Assembly: GCF_040358255.1 (NCBI RefSeq)
Contig: NZ_CP132938.1
Location: forward strand, 1,426,001 to 1,490,000
DNA from: Tunturibacter gelidoferens
Lineage (GTDB): Bacteria > Acidobacteriota > Terriglobia > Terriglobales > Acidobacteriaceae
DNA: 64,000 bases
Direction of reading: 5' to 3'
The position numbers and the translations under genes were made by a program. The notes beneath the pieces were generated by a model. The model was given only the letters and a program-made list of their open reading frames with translations. It was not told the origin of the DNA and did not search any database. This document shows, piece by piece, positions 1 to 8,217 of the stretch (positions are counted from its first letter, which is position 1; every line of letters begins with the position of its first letter).

Positions 1-745
1 TCGATTGCAAAATGGGATCGCGCATGCTTGGACTGGAGTAGATGGTAATGATCGACAGGATCTCCGCGGCAAATTGATTGTGTCGCCGCGTGATTCCGAG
101 AACCATGGCGTCATTCACACTGAGTTGTCTTCCTACGGAAAGGGGTAACACTAAGACCCCGCCTTCGCTCAGACAATCGAGCCAAGCAGGGTGCGGGTGG
201 GTAACTCCCGCGTTGATGAGGATTGCATCACAAGGAACAGGATCGACATCAGCTCCATCCCTGTTCAGCACCTTCACATGGTCGTAATCCATCAAATTTG
301 TGACGGCAATTTCGGCGAGAGTGGAATCGATTTCAGCGGCAACCACTGAGCCTCTGGATCCGACCACTTCGGCCATAATCGCGGTATAGTAACCCGTTCC
401 GCAACCGCAGTGAAAGGCGCGCTTACCCGGGCTCAGTTTGAGCGCGGCTATTAGGCGTGCGATTATGCTGGGCTGGCCATTGTTCAGAAACTTCTTGCTT
501 TCAAGAGCCACAAACACATCATGATAGACGTCGCATACGCTACTCGTGGTGCGATAACTGGAGTGCTTTACAGAGGTACCGGACGAGAACTTCCAAGGTG
601 GCGCTCCAAGGTACCGTTCTCTTGGAACCCGAGCGAATGCAGACACCAAATCAGGCGATTCGAGACCGGCAACTATGCGGAGTTCCTCGGAGTAGAAACG
701 GCGAAGCTGGTCCAGTGTGAAATGATTGTTTACCTCTTCGGTCAT
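1..745 (-). CDS. Protein-L-isoaspartate O-methyltransferase-like protein, 3' end beyond window
   Basis: Reading the minus strand from an ATG at 743-745 gives 248 uninterrupted codons that run off the left edge. The product begins MTEEVNNHFTLDQLRRFYSE and includes a PRERYLGAPPW segment. Around residue 105 it has the SAM-binding loop FHCGCGTGYYTA, followed by an acidic strand end (VVAAEID), the arrangement of the PCMT family that repairs isoaspartyl residues or of closely related methyltransferases. GCGTGYYTA is particularly typical of PCMT. The substrate cannot be read from the sequence. No gene on the same strand lies close upstream, so it is probably transcribed alone. The C-terminus is not visible. 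Family assignment is fairly sure; isoaspartate specificity is inferred. Confidence 0.72.
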   Translation of the reverse strand, partial: MTEEVNNHFTLDQLRRFYSEELRIVAGLESPDLVSAFARVPRERYLGAPPWKFSSGTSVKHSSYRTTSSVCDVYHDVFVALESKKFLNNGQPSIIARLIAALKLSPGKRAFHCGCGTGYYTAIMAEVVGSRGSVVAAEIDSTLAEIAVTNLMDYDHVKVLNRDGADVDPVPCDAILINAGVTHPHPAWLDCLSEGGVLVLPLSVGRQLSVNDAMVLGITRRHNQFAAEILSIITIYSSPSMRDPILQS

Positions 746-948
746 CGTTTCCTTCGAAATCAACTTGCGTCTGTTTCGGATTGAGCCAAGTGAATAGTTC
801 GACTCTACACTCTAAGAGATTTCGTAGAAGGGCCGAAGCAACCTCCACACAAGTATTAGTTCCATTTTGGACCTGGTCGACGATGACCAGAGCGGACTTT
901 CAGCAAAACGGGGTTAGCGGCAACTTCGCTTGATAGTCGGGGTGCTCT

Positions 949-1125
949 ATGCGACGCATGGCCACCAAAGGACCGCAGCCCACCTACACTGAGATCTGCA
1001 CCAACTGTGGCGTCGTTATCCCTGTCCGCGACGTCGTCAACATCGACGCCAAGAACAACGGCTGTCCGAAGTGTGGCGAGGCCTGCAAAGTGCCGGGGTC
1101 TGAGAAGTGGCAGCTTGGAAACTAA
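949..1125 (+). CDS. Small zinc-ribbon protein (58 aa)
   Basis: A short frame, MRRMATKGPQPTYTEI onward, carries two CxxC knuckles (CTNC near residue 17 and CPKC near residue 39) plus one more Cys a few residues later, spaced as in a zinc ribbon. The second ATG at 958 is an equally good start. The protein is otherwise featureless and ends in EKWQLGN. It stands alone between the methyltransferase and a convergent periplasmic-protein gene. The paired cysteines and clean stop make it likely real although it is very short. It could bind nucleic acid or protein; no function can be assigned. Confidence 0.6.
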   Translation: MRRMATKGPQPTYTEICTNCGVVIPVRDVVNIDAKNNGCPKCGEACKVPGSEKWQLGN

Positions 1126-1136
1126 AGGCCTCTGCA

Positions 1137-1670
1137 CTATTGTCTGGGATTTCCGCCAGAGAGCAGGATCATCGGAATCTGCGAAGCCAGCTGCAGGTCA
1201 ATCAACATCACCAGCCGCCGATCCAACTGGAAAAACACCGCGGTTTTCCTTCCTGGTATCACGTTGTTGAAGAGCGAAGTGTATCTCAGCCGTAACTCCG
1301 CAACCGATTGATCGACGCCAAGCATCTTGCGTACCAGTCCCATTGCCTGATCGTCGGTCAAGGTAGAGTAGCTGGATGCGAACTCTTTGAGCGCCGCATA
1401 CTTCGCATCGTTGATCCTCACCAGATCGGCAGTGTACTGGTCATACAGCGGCCAGAATTTCACCGCCTCTTGATCAGTCAGCTGAAGATTTGAAGCGATG
1501 ATCTGCCTTTTCTGTAACCGAACATCCTTCCGTAATAACTCGATATTTTGATCCGTAGCGCTCTGGGTAGAGTTGTCAGACGGGGTTTGCGCCGAACTTT
1601 GACTGCAATAGAGTCCAGTCAAAATTACCATTGCTGCAATGCTGAACGATAGAAGACTTTTCCTTATCAC
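1137..1670 (-). CDS. Exported helical protein, Spy/LTXXQ-like
   Basis: The 177-residue product has an N-terminal signal peptide (SLLSFSIAAMVILTGLYC, cleavage near SSA-QT) and a helical mature part with LQLTDQEAVKFWPLYDQY around residues 62-79 and a late FFQLDRRL segment. Acidobacterial proteins with this LTDQEAxxFWPLYDxY signature are usually exported and uncharacterised; the layout resembles small periplasmic Spy/CpxP-like proteins. The start is GTG at 1668-1670, preceded by a strong AAGGAGAT ribosome-binding site. It converges with the small zinc-ribbon gene, whose stop lies 11 bases away. Export is well supported; a chaperone-like role is only an analogy. Confidence 0.65.
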   Translation of the reverse strand: MIRKSLLSFSIAAMVILTGLYCSQSSAQTPSDNSTQSATDQNIELLRKDVRLQKRQIIASNLQLTDQEAVKFWPLYDQYTADLVRINDAKYAALKEFASSYSTLTDDQAMGLVRKMLGVDQSVAELRLRYTSLFNNVIPGRKTAVFFQLDRRLVMLIDLQLASQIPMILLSGGNPRQ

Positions 1671-2003
1671 GGATATCTCCTTCCCATCGCTGTCGTTTGG
1701 TTGAACCCGCAGGGACCTCAGGGTGCAAGCAGAATCTTACGCCTTACTATCGCGAGCCGGGCAAGTCGCTCATCGAACGACGATCCAAAACCTGGCGTCG
1801 AAGTTCTCCAAGTTCGAATCTCCCGCGCACGCCCTTCGGCGCGGATGAGATTTTGAACACTCACCCGGCAACCAATCGAGTGGCGGCATAACGTTGAAGT
1901 CGGTGGCGGAACCTTTAGTTGCTCGGACTAATTGCTCGGACCAAAGCACAACATTTCTTCGAGGCTGTACTCTTATTCTGGAACTATCGTAGGGGGTGGC
2001 GAA
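1671..2003. other. Intergenic region with one arm of a direct repeat
   Basis: No convincing gene is present. A 64-codon frame at 1697-1891 has no recognisable composition or ribosome-binding site. The right part holds the first copy of a roughly 50-bp direct repeat (1862-1911). The promoter of the following orphan gene must lie near 1930-1995. Confidence 0.5.
1862..1911 (+). repeat. Direct repeat DR-a, left copy
   Basis: The segment with core CAACCAATCGAGTGGCGGCA recurs at 2527-2580 in the same orientation. The two differ at a handful of positions, including a 3-4 base insertion near the left end. The pair brackets the orphan gene at 2004-2432. Confidence 0.85.
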
Positions 2004-2432
2004 ATGGCGATGAGACTCTCAACGCAAACTTTCGGATCAATTGCGATTGCGGCCGCACCCGCGGGCTCCACTCCGTCTAATACAGCATTTACTCTGACCT
2101 CCAGCGGAGGACCTTTCTGCATTCTCGGGTTCTACGTCAACGCATACAAAATGGATGCGTCGGTAGCAGGTCTGGTTCAAATTGAGCTGAGTCGGATCAA
2201 CGGACAAGGAGTTGTGCACCCGGCCGTGGAGATCGCTGAAGGCATATCCGTAAAGCCGCAGGATCTCGTAGTCAGTTATGGATCAGTGATGAGTTCTTCG
2301 TACAGCCTCTCATTTCAGGTTACTCAATGGCCTGCGGCTAGCGGCATAGGCTCGTCGTTCAACATAGAGGGAACGATCGTCTTTCTCGCAGACGAAACCG
2401 TTACACTCGCGGTCGCTGTATCCGAGCCTTAG
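2004..2432 (+). CDS. Hypothetical protein between direct repeats
   Basis: The predicted 142-residue product starts MAMRLSTQTFGSIAIAAAP and is rich in Ser, Thr, Val and Gly with little charge, suggesting a beta-rich fold; no signal peptide or known motif is recognised. I chose ATG 2004 because AGGGGGTGG lies just upstream; an upstream in-frame start at 1932 lacks such a site. Similar 50-bp sequences lie on both sides of the gene, and there is no partner gene on its strand, so it may be a small inserted or rearranged unit. Function unknown; coding status is supported by the ribosome-binding site and frame length only. Confidence 0.5.
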   Translation: MAMRLSTQTFGSIAIAAAPAGSTPSNTAFTLTSSGGPFCILGFYVNAYKMDASVAGLVQIELSRINGQGVVHPAVEIAEGISVKPQDLVVSYGSVMSSSYSLSFQVTQWPAASGIGSSFNIEGTIVFLADETVTLAVAVSEP

Positions 2433-2526
2433 ACCGAGACCGCGTCAAACAAGACCGCTGAGACGGAGCGTAGAGTCCAGCTGGGCCCCGCAATTCAGGG
2501 CGGTCAGTCGGCACATATCACCGATT

Positions 2527-2580
2527 CACCCACAGGCAACCAATCGAGTGGCGGCATAATGTTGTAGTCGGTGGCCGAAC
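2527..2580 (+). repeat. Direct repeat DR-a, right copy
   Basis: Second copy of the repeat at 1862-1911, with the same CAACCAATCGAGTGGCGGCA core and the same AGTCGGTGGC tail. It lies between the orphan gene stop and the 3' end of the DinB gene. Confidence 0.85.
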
Positions 2581-2627
2581 TCGCGGTGGCGAACTCCACC
2601 TTGAAAAGTGATGCAGGGGATGCAGGT

Positions 2628-3125
2628 TTAGTTACCGCGTGCGGTGAGGCGCTCCAGTTGCTGGATGTGGTTGATGTCGTGGCCGGCCATGGTCTCGACG
2701 ATGGTCCAGAGGGTCATGGTGCCGCGCTCGGGGTGGGTGGCGGTGCGGCGGCGGTCGTCTTCGGAGACGGTGGCGAGAAAGAGGAGGTTCCAGTTGCGTG
2801 TGGCCTGGAAGAGGGCGAGTGCGGGTTCGAGGTGGTAGACGGCGTAGCGCTGGGACCAGGCGTCCTGGTCGAAGGGCTGGATGATGTGGTGGGGTTGGTC
2901 GGGTGCGGAGGCGAGGGTCTGACGGAGGCGGAAGGCGAAGACCATCTCGGTGTCGGCGAGGTGGGTGATGATGTTGCAGATGCTCCATTTGCCGGGGGCA
3001 GGTGGTGTGTTGACCTGCGCGCCGGTGAGGTGGGCGGTGAGGTTGTGGAGGCGCTCGGCGGTGCTGGTGAGGACAGGGATGGGGTCGCGGCCGTCAAGGT
3101 ACTTTGCGTAGGGGTTTAATTCCAT
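2628..3125 (-). CDS. DinB family protein
   Basis: The 165-residue product matches the DinB/YfiT four-helix bundle. It has PAPGKWSICNIITHLADTE in the first half, a conserved first-helix His (THLADTE), and GHDINHIQQLE near the C-terminus, where the two further metal-binding His of the family sit. Such proteins are metal-dependent, often thiol-linked transferases or damage-induced proteins of unknown substrate. The length is normal. It is followed on the same strand only by an unrelated region, so it is probably monocistronic. The fold is clear; the reaction is not. Confidence 0.85.
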   Translation of the reverse strand: MELNPYAKYLDGRDPIPVLTSTAERLHNLTAHLTGAQVNTPPAPGKWSICNIITHLADTEMVFAFRLRQTLASAPDQPHHIIQPFDQDAWSQRYAVYHLEPALALFQATRNWNLLFLATVSEDDRRRTATHPERGTMTLWTIVETMAGHDINHIQQLERLTARGN

Positions 3126-3177
3126 CTGGAGACGGTATCACGGGTGGGTGGGGTGGAGGCTAGTTGGTTTGGGAGGC

Positions 3178-3265
3178 TGGGCCCACTTCGCGTGGAGCGG
3201 TCACTTCGTGACGTGTGTACCGGTCTGCGCACGACGAAGGTGCTGGGGCCTCCCGTTGGTCGGAG
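3178..3265 (+). repeat. R1 element copy A (half copy)
   Basis: Half-length copy of the R1 family. It has the internal GTCACTTCGTGAC palindrome and ends at CCTCCCGTTGGTCGG, the left inner arm of full copies. The outer GTCCTGCCGGAC arm is missing or degraded. It lies between the DinB and VOC genes. Confidence 0.8.
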
Positions 3266-3275
3266 GAGGACCGCT

Positions 3276-3731
3276 TCAGGAGGATCTGGCGCTTGATTCG
3301 GGTTGCCAGGGGTCGTAGGTGCCGATGCCCCACGTGTGGCCTTCGAGGTCGCGGCAGGAGAAGTGGCGGCCACCGTAGTCCATGTCGCGAATGTCGAGGA
3401 CCATCTCGGCTCCGGCAGCCTTTGCGGTGGAGTAAACAGCGTCGGCGTCGGGGACTACGAGGTAAGCGCCCTGGGTTTCGCGGAAGCCGATCTCATCGGG
3501 CTGGACCATGAACTTGCCGGCTTCGCCGCCGTTGTCGACGGAGCCGAGCATGATCATGCCGTTGCCGAAGGTGAGCTGGGCGTGCTGGACGGTTTTGTTG
3601 TCGGGGGCTACGAAGACGGCTTGCTTTTTGAAGCCGAAGGCGGCGACGAGCCAGTCGATGGCGGCGAGCGCGTCGCGGTAGCGGAGGCTGGGGATGATGG
3701 TGGATCCGGCGGTGTTGATTGGAGTGTTCAT
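3276..3731 (-). CDS. VOC family protein (glyoxalase/bleomycin-resistance fold, PhnB-like)
   Basis: The 151-residue product has the paired beta-alpha-beta-beta-beta modules of the vicinal-oxygen-chelate fold: IIPSLRYRDALAAIDWLVAAF at the start, QLTFGNGMIMLGS in the middle and CRDLEGHTWGIGTYDPW at the end. The terminal EGHxWxxGTYxP signature is typical of PhnB-like/glyoxalase-related VOC proteins found in many soil bacteria. Metal-dependent isomerase, dioxygenase and binding roles are all possible. It lies directly beside an R1 half copy and is divergent from the GNAT gene at 3865. Confidence 0.85.
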   Translation of the reverse strand: MNTPINTAGSTIIPSLRYRDALAAIDWLVAAFGFKKQAVFVAPDNKTVQHAQLTFGNGMIMLGSVDNGGEAGKFMVQPDEIGFRETQGAYLVVPDADAVYSTAKAAGAEMVLDIRDMDYGGRHFSCRDLEGHTWGIGTYDPWQPESSARSS

Positions 3732-3864
3732 GGTTGGAAGGATGCCATGGGAGCGGAGGAGTGGTCTTGGAAAATTCGGCGATGCGGAGAGATTTTTTGT
3801 GGTTTGATTTCCTGCTTTCAGGTGAGGCGGGGAACAATCCGATGGGTGGTAGGCTACTGGAGTT

Positions 3865-4386
3865 ATGGCGGAGATTGTGGTGCGAGAGGCGGTTGGGGTT
3901 GAAGATATTGCCGCGGTGCGACGGCTGATGCAGGCGTATGGAGAGTATCTGGCGGCGAATCCTGCGGGTGCGGCGAATATCTGTCTTGAGGGGTATGGGC
4001 AGGAGTTGGAGGGGCTGCCGGGAGCTTATTTGGTTCTGTTGCTGGCGGTGGTCGATGGGACTGCGGCGGGGTGTGTGGCTCTGCGTCTTTTGCGAGGCGA
4101 ACAGAAGGGATGTGAGATGAAGCGGCTCTGGGTGGATGGCGCGTTTCGCGGGGACGGGCTGGGACGGCGGCTCGTGAAGGAGGCGATCGCGTGGGCGGAG
4201 GGAGCTGGGTTTGGGGCAATGTATTTGGATACGGTTCCGGCTGCGATGCCGGAGGCGAATCGGCTGTATGAGGAGATGGGATTCGTGCGGGTGGAGCGGT
4301 ATAACGAGAATCCGATTGCGGATGTGGTGTTCTTTCGGCGCGGTTTGAAGGGGAGGAGCTTGGCCCAGGTTGAAAAGGGGTGCTAA
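3865..4386 (+). CDS. GNAT family N-acetyltransferase
   Basis: The 173-residue protein shows the GNAT fold, with the acetyl-CoA pyrophosphate-binding loop FRGDGLGRRLVKEAIAWA near residues 95-112 (R/Q-x-x-G-x-G/A), preceded by the strand CEMKRLWVD. The tail ANRLYEEMGFVRVERY is the common C-terminal helix-strand of single-domain GNATs that acetylate small molecules or protein N-termini. The acceptor is not predictable. It is transcribed away from the VOC gene and is followed by a hairpin repeat. Confidence 0.85.
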   Translation: MAEIVVREAVGVEDIAAVRRLMQAYGEYLAANPAGAANICLEGYGQELEGLPGAYLVLLLAVVDGTAAGCVALRLLRGEQKGCEMKRLWVDGAFRGDGLGRRLVKEAIAWAEGAGFGAMYLDTVPAAMPEANRLYEEMGFVRVERYNENPIADVVFFRRGLKGRSLAQVEKGC

Positions 4387-4418
4387 AGCTGTTTTGCGTT
4401 GGATGGTGGGGAGCGGAG

Positions 4419-4488
4419 ACGAAATACGGGGGTCTCTCCACTGCGCAACGAACGATAAAACTGTTCGTTGCTTCGGTCGAGATGACGA
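4419..4488 (+). repeat. R2 hairpin element, copy 1
   Basis: Conserved left flank (ACGAAATACGGGGGTCTCTC), then a 9-bp perfect stem (GCAACGAAC, loop of 9, GTTCGTTGC) and a conserved right flank (CTTCGGTCGAGATGAC). The same flanks surround a different stem at 57391-57452. Confidence 0.8.
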
Positions 4489-4596
4489 GTCATTGCAAGG
4501 GCTGGCGATCTGCTGCAAACTCCTTTTTTTAATTCCTTTTTAGAAAGCTCCGCGTCTTTTGAAACTTCCTCTTACACGGCCTGCAGGTGAACTGCG

Positions 4597-5418
4597 CTAA
4601 TCGAGGGGGATGTGGTTGGCCCAGATGCGGTTGGTGGTGGAGTAGTCGGTGGCGCTGAGGCCGGAGAAGGCGCGGAAGTCGTTGGCGAAGTGGGATTGGT
4701 CGTAGTAGCCGCAGGTGAGGGCTAGTTCGGCCCAGCGGACGTCGGCGCCGCGATGCATCTGCTGGATGGCTTGCTGGAAGCGCTGGATGCGGCAGTAGAG
4801 CTTGGGGGAGATGCCGACTTGTTGATTGAAGCGCTCGGAGAGACGGCGGGGGCTGAGGCCGGTGGTGCGGGTGAGCTCTGCGATGGTGGTGGTGCCGGGG
4901 GCGGTGTGGAGGTGGGTGAGGGCGTAGTCGAGGATGGGGTCGCGGCGCTGATGTTTGCTGAGAGAGAGGCGGGTGAGGAGGGCGAATTCGAGGAGTGCGA
5001 ACTTTTGTTCGGGGGTGGGGGCTTCGCGGAGATCGTTGCGGAGGTTGTGGCAGGCGCGGCCCCAGAGGTCGTCGAGAGCGGTCTCGCAGTTGGTGAAGAC
5101 GGAGGCGTCTTCGGGGAAGAAGGCGGGAGTGCCGCCGGGGTGGAAGACAACGCCGATGAGCTCAGTGAAGTCGATGGCGTCGATCTGCTGGTAGCGGGAG
5201 TAGATGCCGAGGAAGATGCCGGCGGGGGAGTGGTCGAGGGGACTGACCGGATTGTTTGCGTCGGTGAGGTAGTCGCGGGCGAGCGAGAGGACGATCTGGG
5301 CTCGGCCGGTGGGGAGAACGCGCTCGTGGCGATGGGTGGCGTGAGGGTCGCGAGCGTACCAGAGGGTTTTGATGAAAGGAGAGAGGGCGGGATGAGGAGT
5401 GTGCTCGAGATAGAGCAT
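4597..5418 (-). CDS. AraC family transcriptional regulator
   Basis: The 273-residue product has an N-terminal ligand-binding-like region beginning HTPHPALSPFIKTLWYARD and containing RVLPTGRAQIVLSL, as in the DUF6597 group. Its C-terminal AraC double helix-turn-helix (about residues 165-265) includes IAELTRTTGLSPRRLSERFN and ALTCGYYDQSHFANDFRAF, the second being the canonical AraC signature. It should activate or repress transcription from DNA, with an effector that cannot be named. It is monocistronic; its promoter region abuts the full R1 copy at 5461. Confidence 0.9.
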   Translation of the reverse strand: MLYLEHTPHPALSPFIKTLWYARDPHATHRHERVLPTGRAQIVLSLARDYLTDANNPVSPLDHSPAGIFLGIYSRYQQIDAIDFTELIGVVFHPGGTPAFFPEDASVFTNCETALDDLWGRACHNLRNDLREAPTPEQKFALLEFALLTRLSLSKHQRRDPILDYALTHLHTAPGTTTIAELTRTTGLSPRRLSERFNQQVGISPKLYCRIQRFQQAIQQMHRGADVRWAELALTCGYYDQSHFANDFRAFSGLSATDYSTTNRIWANHIPLD

Positions 5419-5460
5419 GGGTCGCCTCGGTTTGCCTGATGGTATCTCAGAGGGGAGACG

Positions 5461-5663
5461 GTTGTCCTGCCGGACGGCCCCACTGCGCGTGGGGCGGTCA
5501 CTTCGTGACGTGTCTACCGGTCTGGGTGGGTTAGCTGCATAGGGCCTCCCGTTGGTCGGCTGAAATTTTGATTCCGACCAACGGGAGGATCATTTGCCGC
5601 CCCAAGGTGAACACCCCACGAAGTGGGCGCTCCGCGCGCAGCGGGCCCGTCCGGCAGGACAAC
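5461..5663 (+). repeat. R1 element copy B (full inverted repeat)
   Basis: Full nested palindrome. The outer arms are GTTGTCCTGCCGGACGG and its complement CCGTCCGGCAGGACAAC. The inner arms are CCTCCCGTTGGTCGG (5545-5559) and CCGACCAACGGGAGG (5574-5588), separated by 14 bases. It sits in the promoter region between the AraC gene and hscA. Confidence 0.9.
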
Positions 5664-5743
5664 GAGCGCATCTAAAGACCCTAACCGCAATGCGTGTGGC
5701 GATGTAGGACAATAGAAGATGGACTAATAGGGGATTTGAAGCG

Positions 5744-7759
5744 ATGGCGGATGAGCGGGTTGTAGGGATTGATTTGGGTACGACGAACTCCCTGGTGGCG
5801 TTTATGGAGGGTGGTACGCCGGTGGTGATTCCCGGTGAGGGCGGTGAGCGGCTGGTGCCGTCGGTGGTGGCGTGGACCGATAGTGGTGTGGTGGTGGGGA
5901 ATGCGGCGCGGGGGACGCTGATGGCGGACTCGGCGAGCGCGGTGTACTCGGCTAAACGATTGATGGGAAGAGATATCGAGGATGTGCGGGGGGAGTTGAA
6001 GTTGTTTCCGTTCAAGCTGGCGGAGGGGTTGCGGCCGGGTGAGGTGCTGAAGGTGAGTGTGGGCGGGTTGATGCTGACGCCGCCGGAGATCTCAGCCTAT
6101 GTGCTGCAGCAGTTGAAGAAGAATGCCGAGCGGTTTTTTGGCGGGCCGGTGACGAAGGCGGTGATTACGGTTCCGGCTTACTTCAACGATGCGCAACGGC
6201 AGGCCACGAAGGATGCGGGGCGGATTGCGGGGCTTGAGGTGCTGCGGCTGGTGAATGAGCCTACTGCGGCGGCGCTGGCTTATGGATTGGATAAGAACAA
6301 AGATGGACTGATTGCGGTGTATGACTTTGGTGGTGGGACGTTCGATGTTTCGATTCTGAAGCTGCATGAGGGGATCTTCGAGGTGGTTGCGACGGGTGGG
6401 GATACGCACCTGGGTGGCGACGATATCGACAACCTGATGATTGCGATTGCGCTGGATGATATTGCCGGGGATCTGGGTGTGGATGTTCGCGGGAATGGCG
6501 AGGTGGTGCAGGCGATTCGTAAGGCTGTGATCGATGCGAAAATTCTGCTGTCGATTGCGGACAACGCGACGTTGAATGTTGAGCTGTCGGATGGGAAGAG
6601 GTATCTGCGGCAGATCTCGCGGGAGCAGTTTGAAGGTTTGATTGCCGGCGTGATTGCGCGGACGGCGGGGCCTTGCAAGCAGGCGCTGAAAGATGCGGGA
6701 TTGAGCGCAGCGCAGATCGATGAAGTTGTGCTGGTGGGTGGGTCGACGCGCATTCCTGCGGTGCGGGCGTTGGTGGACGATCTTTTTGAGATGAAGGCGC
6801 GGGGGAAGAAGCCGCATACGGAGTTGAATCCGGATGAGGTGGTGGCGCTGGGGGCGGCGGTGCAGGCGCAGATTCTGGCGGGCGGGGCTGTGTCGGGATC
6901 GGGGCTTGAGGATCTGTTGCTGCTGGATGTGACGCCGTTGTCGCTTGGGATTGAGGCGCTGGGCGGTGTGGTGGCGAAGATTATTCAACGGAACTCGACG
7001 ATTCCGGCGAGCGCGACGGAGCACTTTACGACGGGGGTGGATGGGCAGACGAATGTTGCAATCCATGTGGTGCAGGGAGAGCGGGAGCTGGCGAAGGATT
7101 GCAGGTCGCTGGCGCGATTTGATCTGAAGGGGATTCCGCCGATGGTGGCTGGGCTGCCGCGTATCGAGGTGAAGTTTCTGATCGATGCGAATGGAATTTT
7201 GCATGTGAGTGCGCGCGAGCAGAGGAGCGGAAAAGAGGCTGAGGTTGAGGTGAAGCCGACGTACGGACTTACGGACGAGCAGGTTGAGACGATGATTCTG
7301 GATTCGTTCGATAACGCGGAGACCGATATTCAGGAGCGGCAGACGATCGAGGCGAAGAATGAGGCTGAGACGATTCTGACTGCGGTGAAGAAAGGTAAGA
7401 GCCATGCTGCGTGGCAGATGCTGACGAGCGTAGAGATAGAGAAGATTGCAACGGAGGTTTCTTTTTTAGAGGCCGCGGTGCAGGGTGGGGAGTACAAGGT
7501 GATTCGCAACGGGATCGAGCGGCTGGATAAGGCGACGCGGCGATTTGCGGAGTTGATGATGGATACAGCGGTCTCGGGCGCGATGCAGGGCAAGACGATG
7601 GAGGCTGCAGGTGAGAGCATGGGTAAGGGACCAACTGCTCCGCACCCCTTTGCGAAGGCGCAGGTGAGCAGCTCGCGTATAGACGCTGATACTGAGACGA
7701 AGAAGATTGAAGAATCAATTCATGATGAGGCTACGGCCGGAGAGTCGACGGAAGACTGA
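5744..7759 (+). CDS. hscA: Fe-S assembly Hsp70 chaperone HscA
   Basis: A 671-residue Hsp70 with the N-terminal ATPase motifs GIDLGTTNSLVAF (8-20), DFGGGTFDVS (near 193) and VLVGGSTRIPAV (near 328), followed by a substrate-binding domain with LLLDVTPLSLGIEALGG. Comparison with DnaK suggests HscA: the lid is short, and a [2Fe-2S] ferredoxin follows after only three bases, the usual hscA-fdx arrangement. HscA uses ATP to drive transfer of clusters from the IscU scaffold to client proteins. HscB, IscS, IscU and IscA are not in this window. The C-terminal tail (TETKKIEESIHDEATAGE) is low complexity. Transcription starts downstream of the R1 copy B hairpin. Confidence 0.88.
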   Translation: MADERVVGIDLGTTNSLVAFMEGGTPVVIPGEGGERLVPSVVAWTDSGVVVGNAARGTLMADSASAVYSAKRLMGRDIEDVRGELKLFPFKLAEGLRPGEVLKVSVGGLMLTPPEISAYVLQQLKKNAERFFGGPVTKAVITVPAYFNDAQRQATKDAGRIAGLEVLRLVNEPTAAALAYGLDKNKDGLIAVYDFGGGTFDVSILKLHEGIFEVVATGGDTHLGGDDIDNLMIAIALDDIAGDLGVDVRGNGEVVQAIRKAVIDAKILLSIADNATLNVELSDGKRYLRQISREQFEGLIAGVIARTAGPCKQALKDAGLSAAQIDEVVLVGGSTRIPAVRALVDDLFEMKARGKKPHTELNPDEVVALGAAVQAQILAGGAVSGSGLEDLLLLDVTPLSLGIEALGGVVAKIIQRNSTIPASATEHFTTGVDGQTNVAIHVVQGERELAKDCRSLARFDLKGIPPMVAGLPRIEVKFLIDANGILHVSAREQRSGKEAEVEVKPTYGLTDEQVETMILDSFDNAETDIQERQTIEAKNEAETILTAVKKGKSHAAWQMLTSVEIEKIATEVSFLEAAVQGGEYKVIRNGIERLDKATRRFAELMMDTAVSGAMQGKTMEAAGESMGKGPTAPHPFAKAQVSSSRIDADTETKKIEESIHDEATAGESTED

Positions 7760-7762
7760 ACA

Positions 7763-8197
7763 ATGAGTGAGACGAAGAAGATTGCTGAAGCTGTGGATCT
7801 GTCGAAGCCTGCGGGCGAGGGGATGGTTCGCGTGACGTTTTTGCCTGAGGGCAGGACGGTGGAGTTCCCGTTCGATACGCTGCCTTACGAAGGGCATGGA
7901 TTGCCGATGTCGTTTCTGGATGTGGCGGAGAACTACCAGATCTTTCTGGATCACGCGTGTGGTGGCGTTTGTGCTTGTACGACGTGCCATATCCATGTGA
8001 AGGAAGGCGCGCAGGGGATCAGTGAGGCGGAGGATCTGGAGCTGGACCGGATGGAGACGGCGGCGGATATTCAGTTGAACTCGCGGCTGGGATGCCAGGC
8101 GGTGATTGAAAAGCCGGGGACGTATGTGGTGGAGATTCCGAAGTGGAACAGGAATTATGTGCAGGAAGGTAAGCCTTCGCATGGACCTGGTGCTTAG
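7763..8197 (+). CDS. fdx: [2Fe-2S] ferredoxin of the Isc system
   Basis: The 144-residue protein has an adrenodoxin-type binding loop CGGVCACTTC (Cys 66, 70, 72 and 75) and a later GCQAVI Cys near residue 111, giving the C-x5-C-x2-C...C pattern if Cys 66, 72 and 75 ligate. Isc-type ferredoxins supply electrons for cluster assembly. The gene begins three bases after the hscA stop, so the two are surely cotranscribed. An N-terminal extension of about 25 residues precedes the ferredoxin fold, longer than in the E. coli protein. Confidence 0.9.
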   Translation: MSETKKIAEAVDLSKPAGEGMVRVTFLPEGRTVEFPFDTLPYEGHGLPMSFLDVAENYQIFLDHACGGVCACTTCHIHVKEGAQGISEAEDLELDRMETAADIQLNSRLGCQAVIEKPGTYVVEIPKWNRNYVQEGKPSHGPGA

Positions 8198-8217
8198 GAT
8201 TTCCTGACGGTCTCTCG

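Noticed and set aside
1790..1835. tRNA-like T-arm string (AAGTTCGAATCTCCC)
   Set aside because: The flanking stem bases do not pair, and no matching acceptor, D or anticodon arms are found within about 75 bases.
2571..3119. Long plus-strand frame of 182 codons
   Set aside because: It overlaps the DinB gene antisense along its length; the minus-strand product has the conserved DinB motifs, while the plus-strand product is compositionally skewed.
6092..7405. Minus-strand frame of 437 codons
   Set aside because: Antisense shadow of hscA, with an Arg/His/Leu-rich translation typical of the complement of GC-rich genes.
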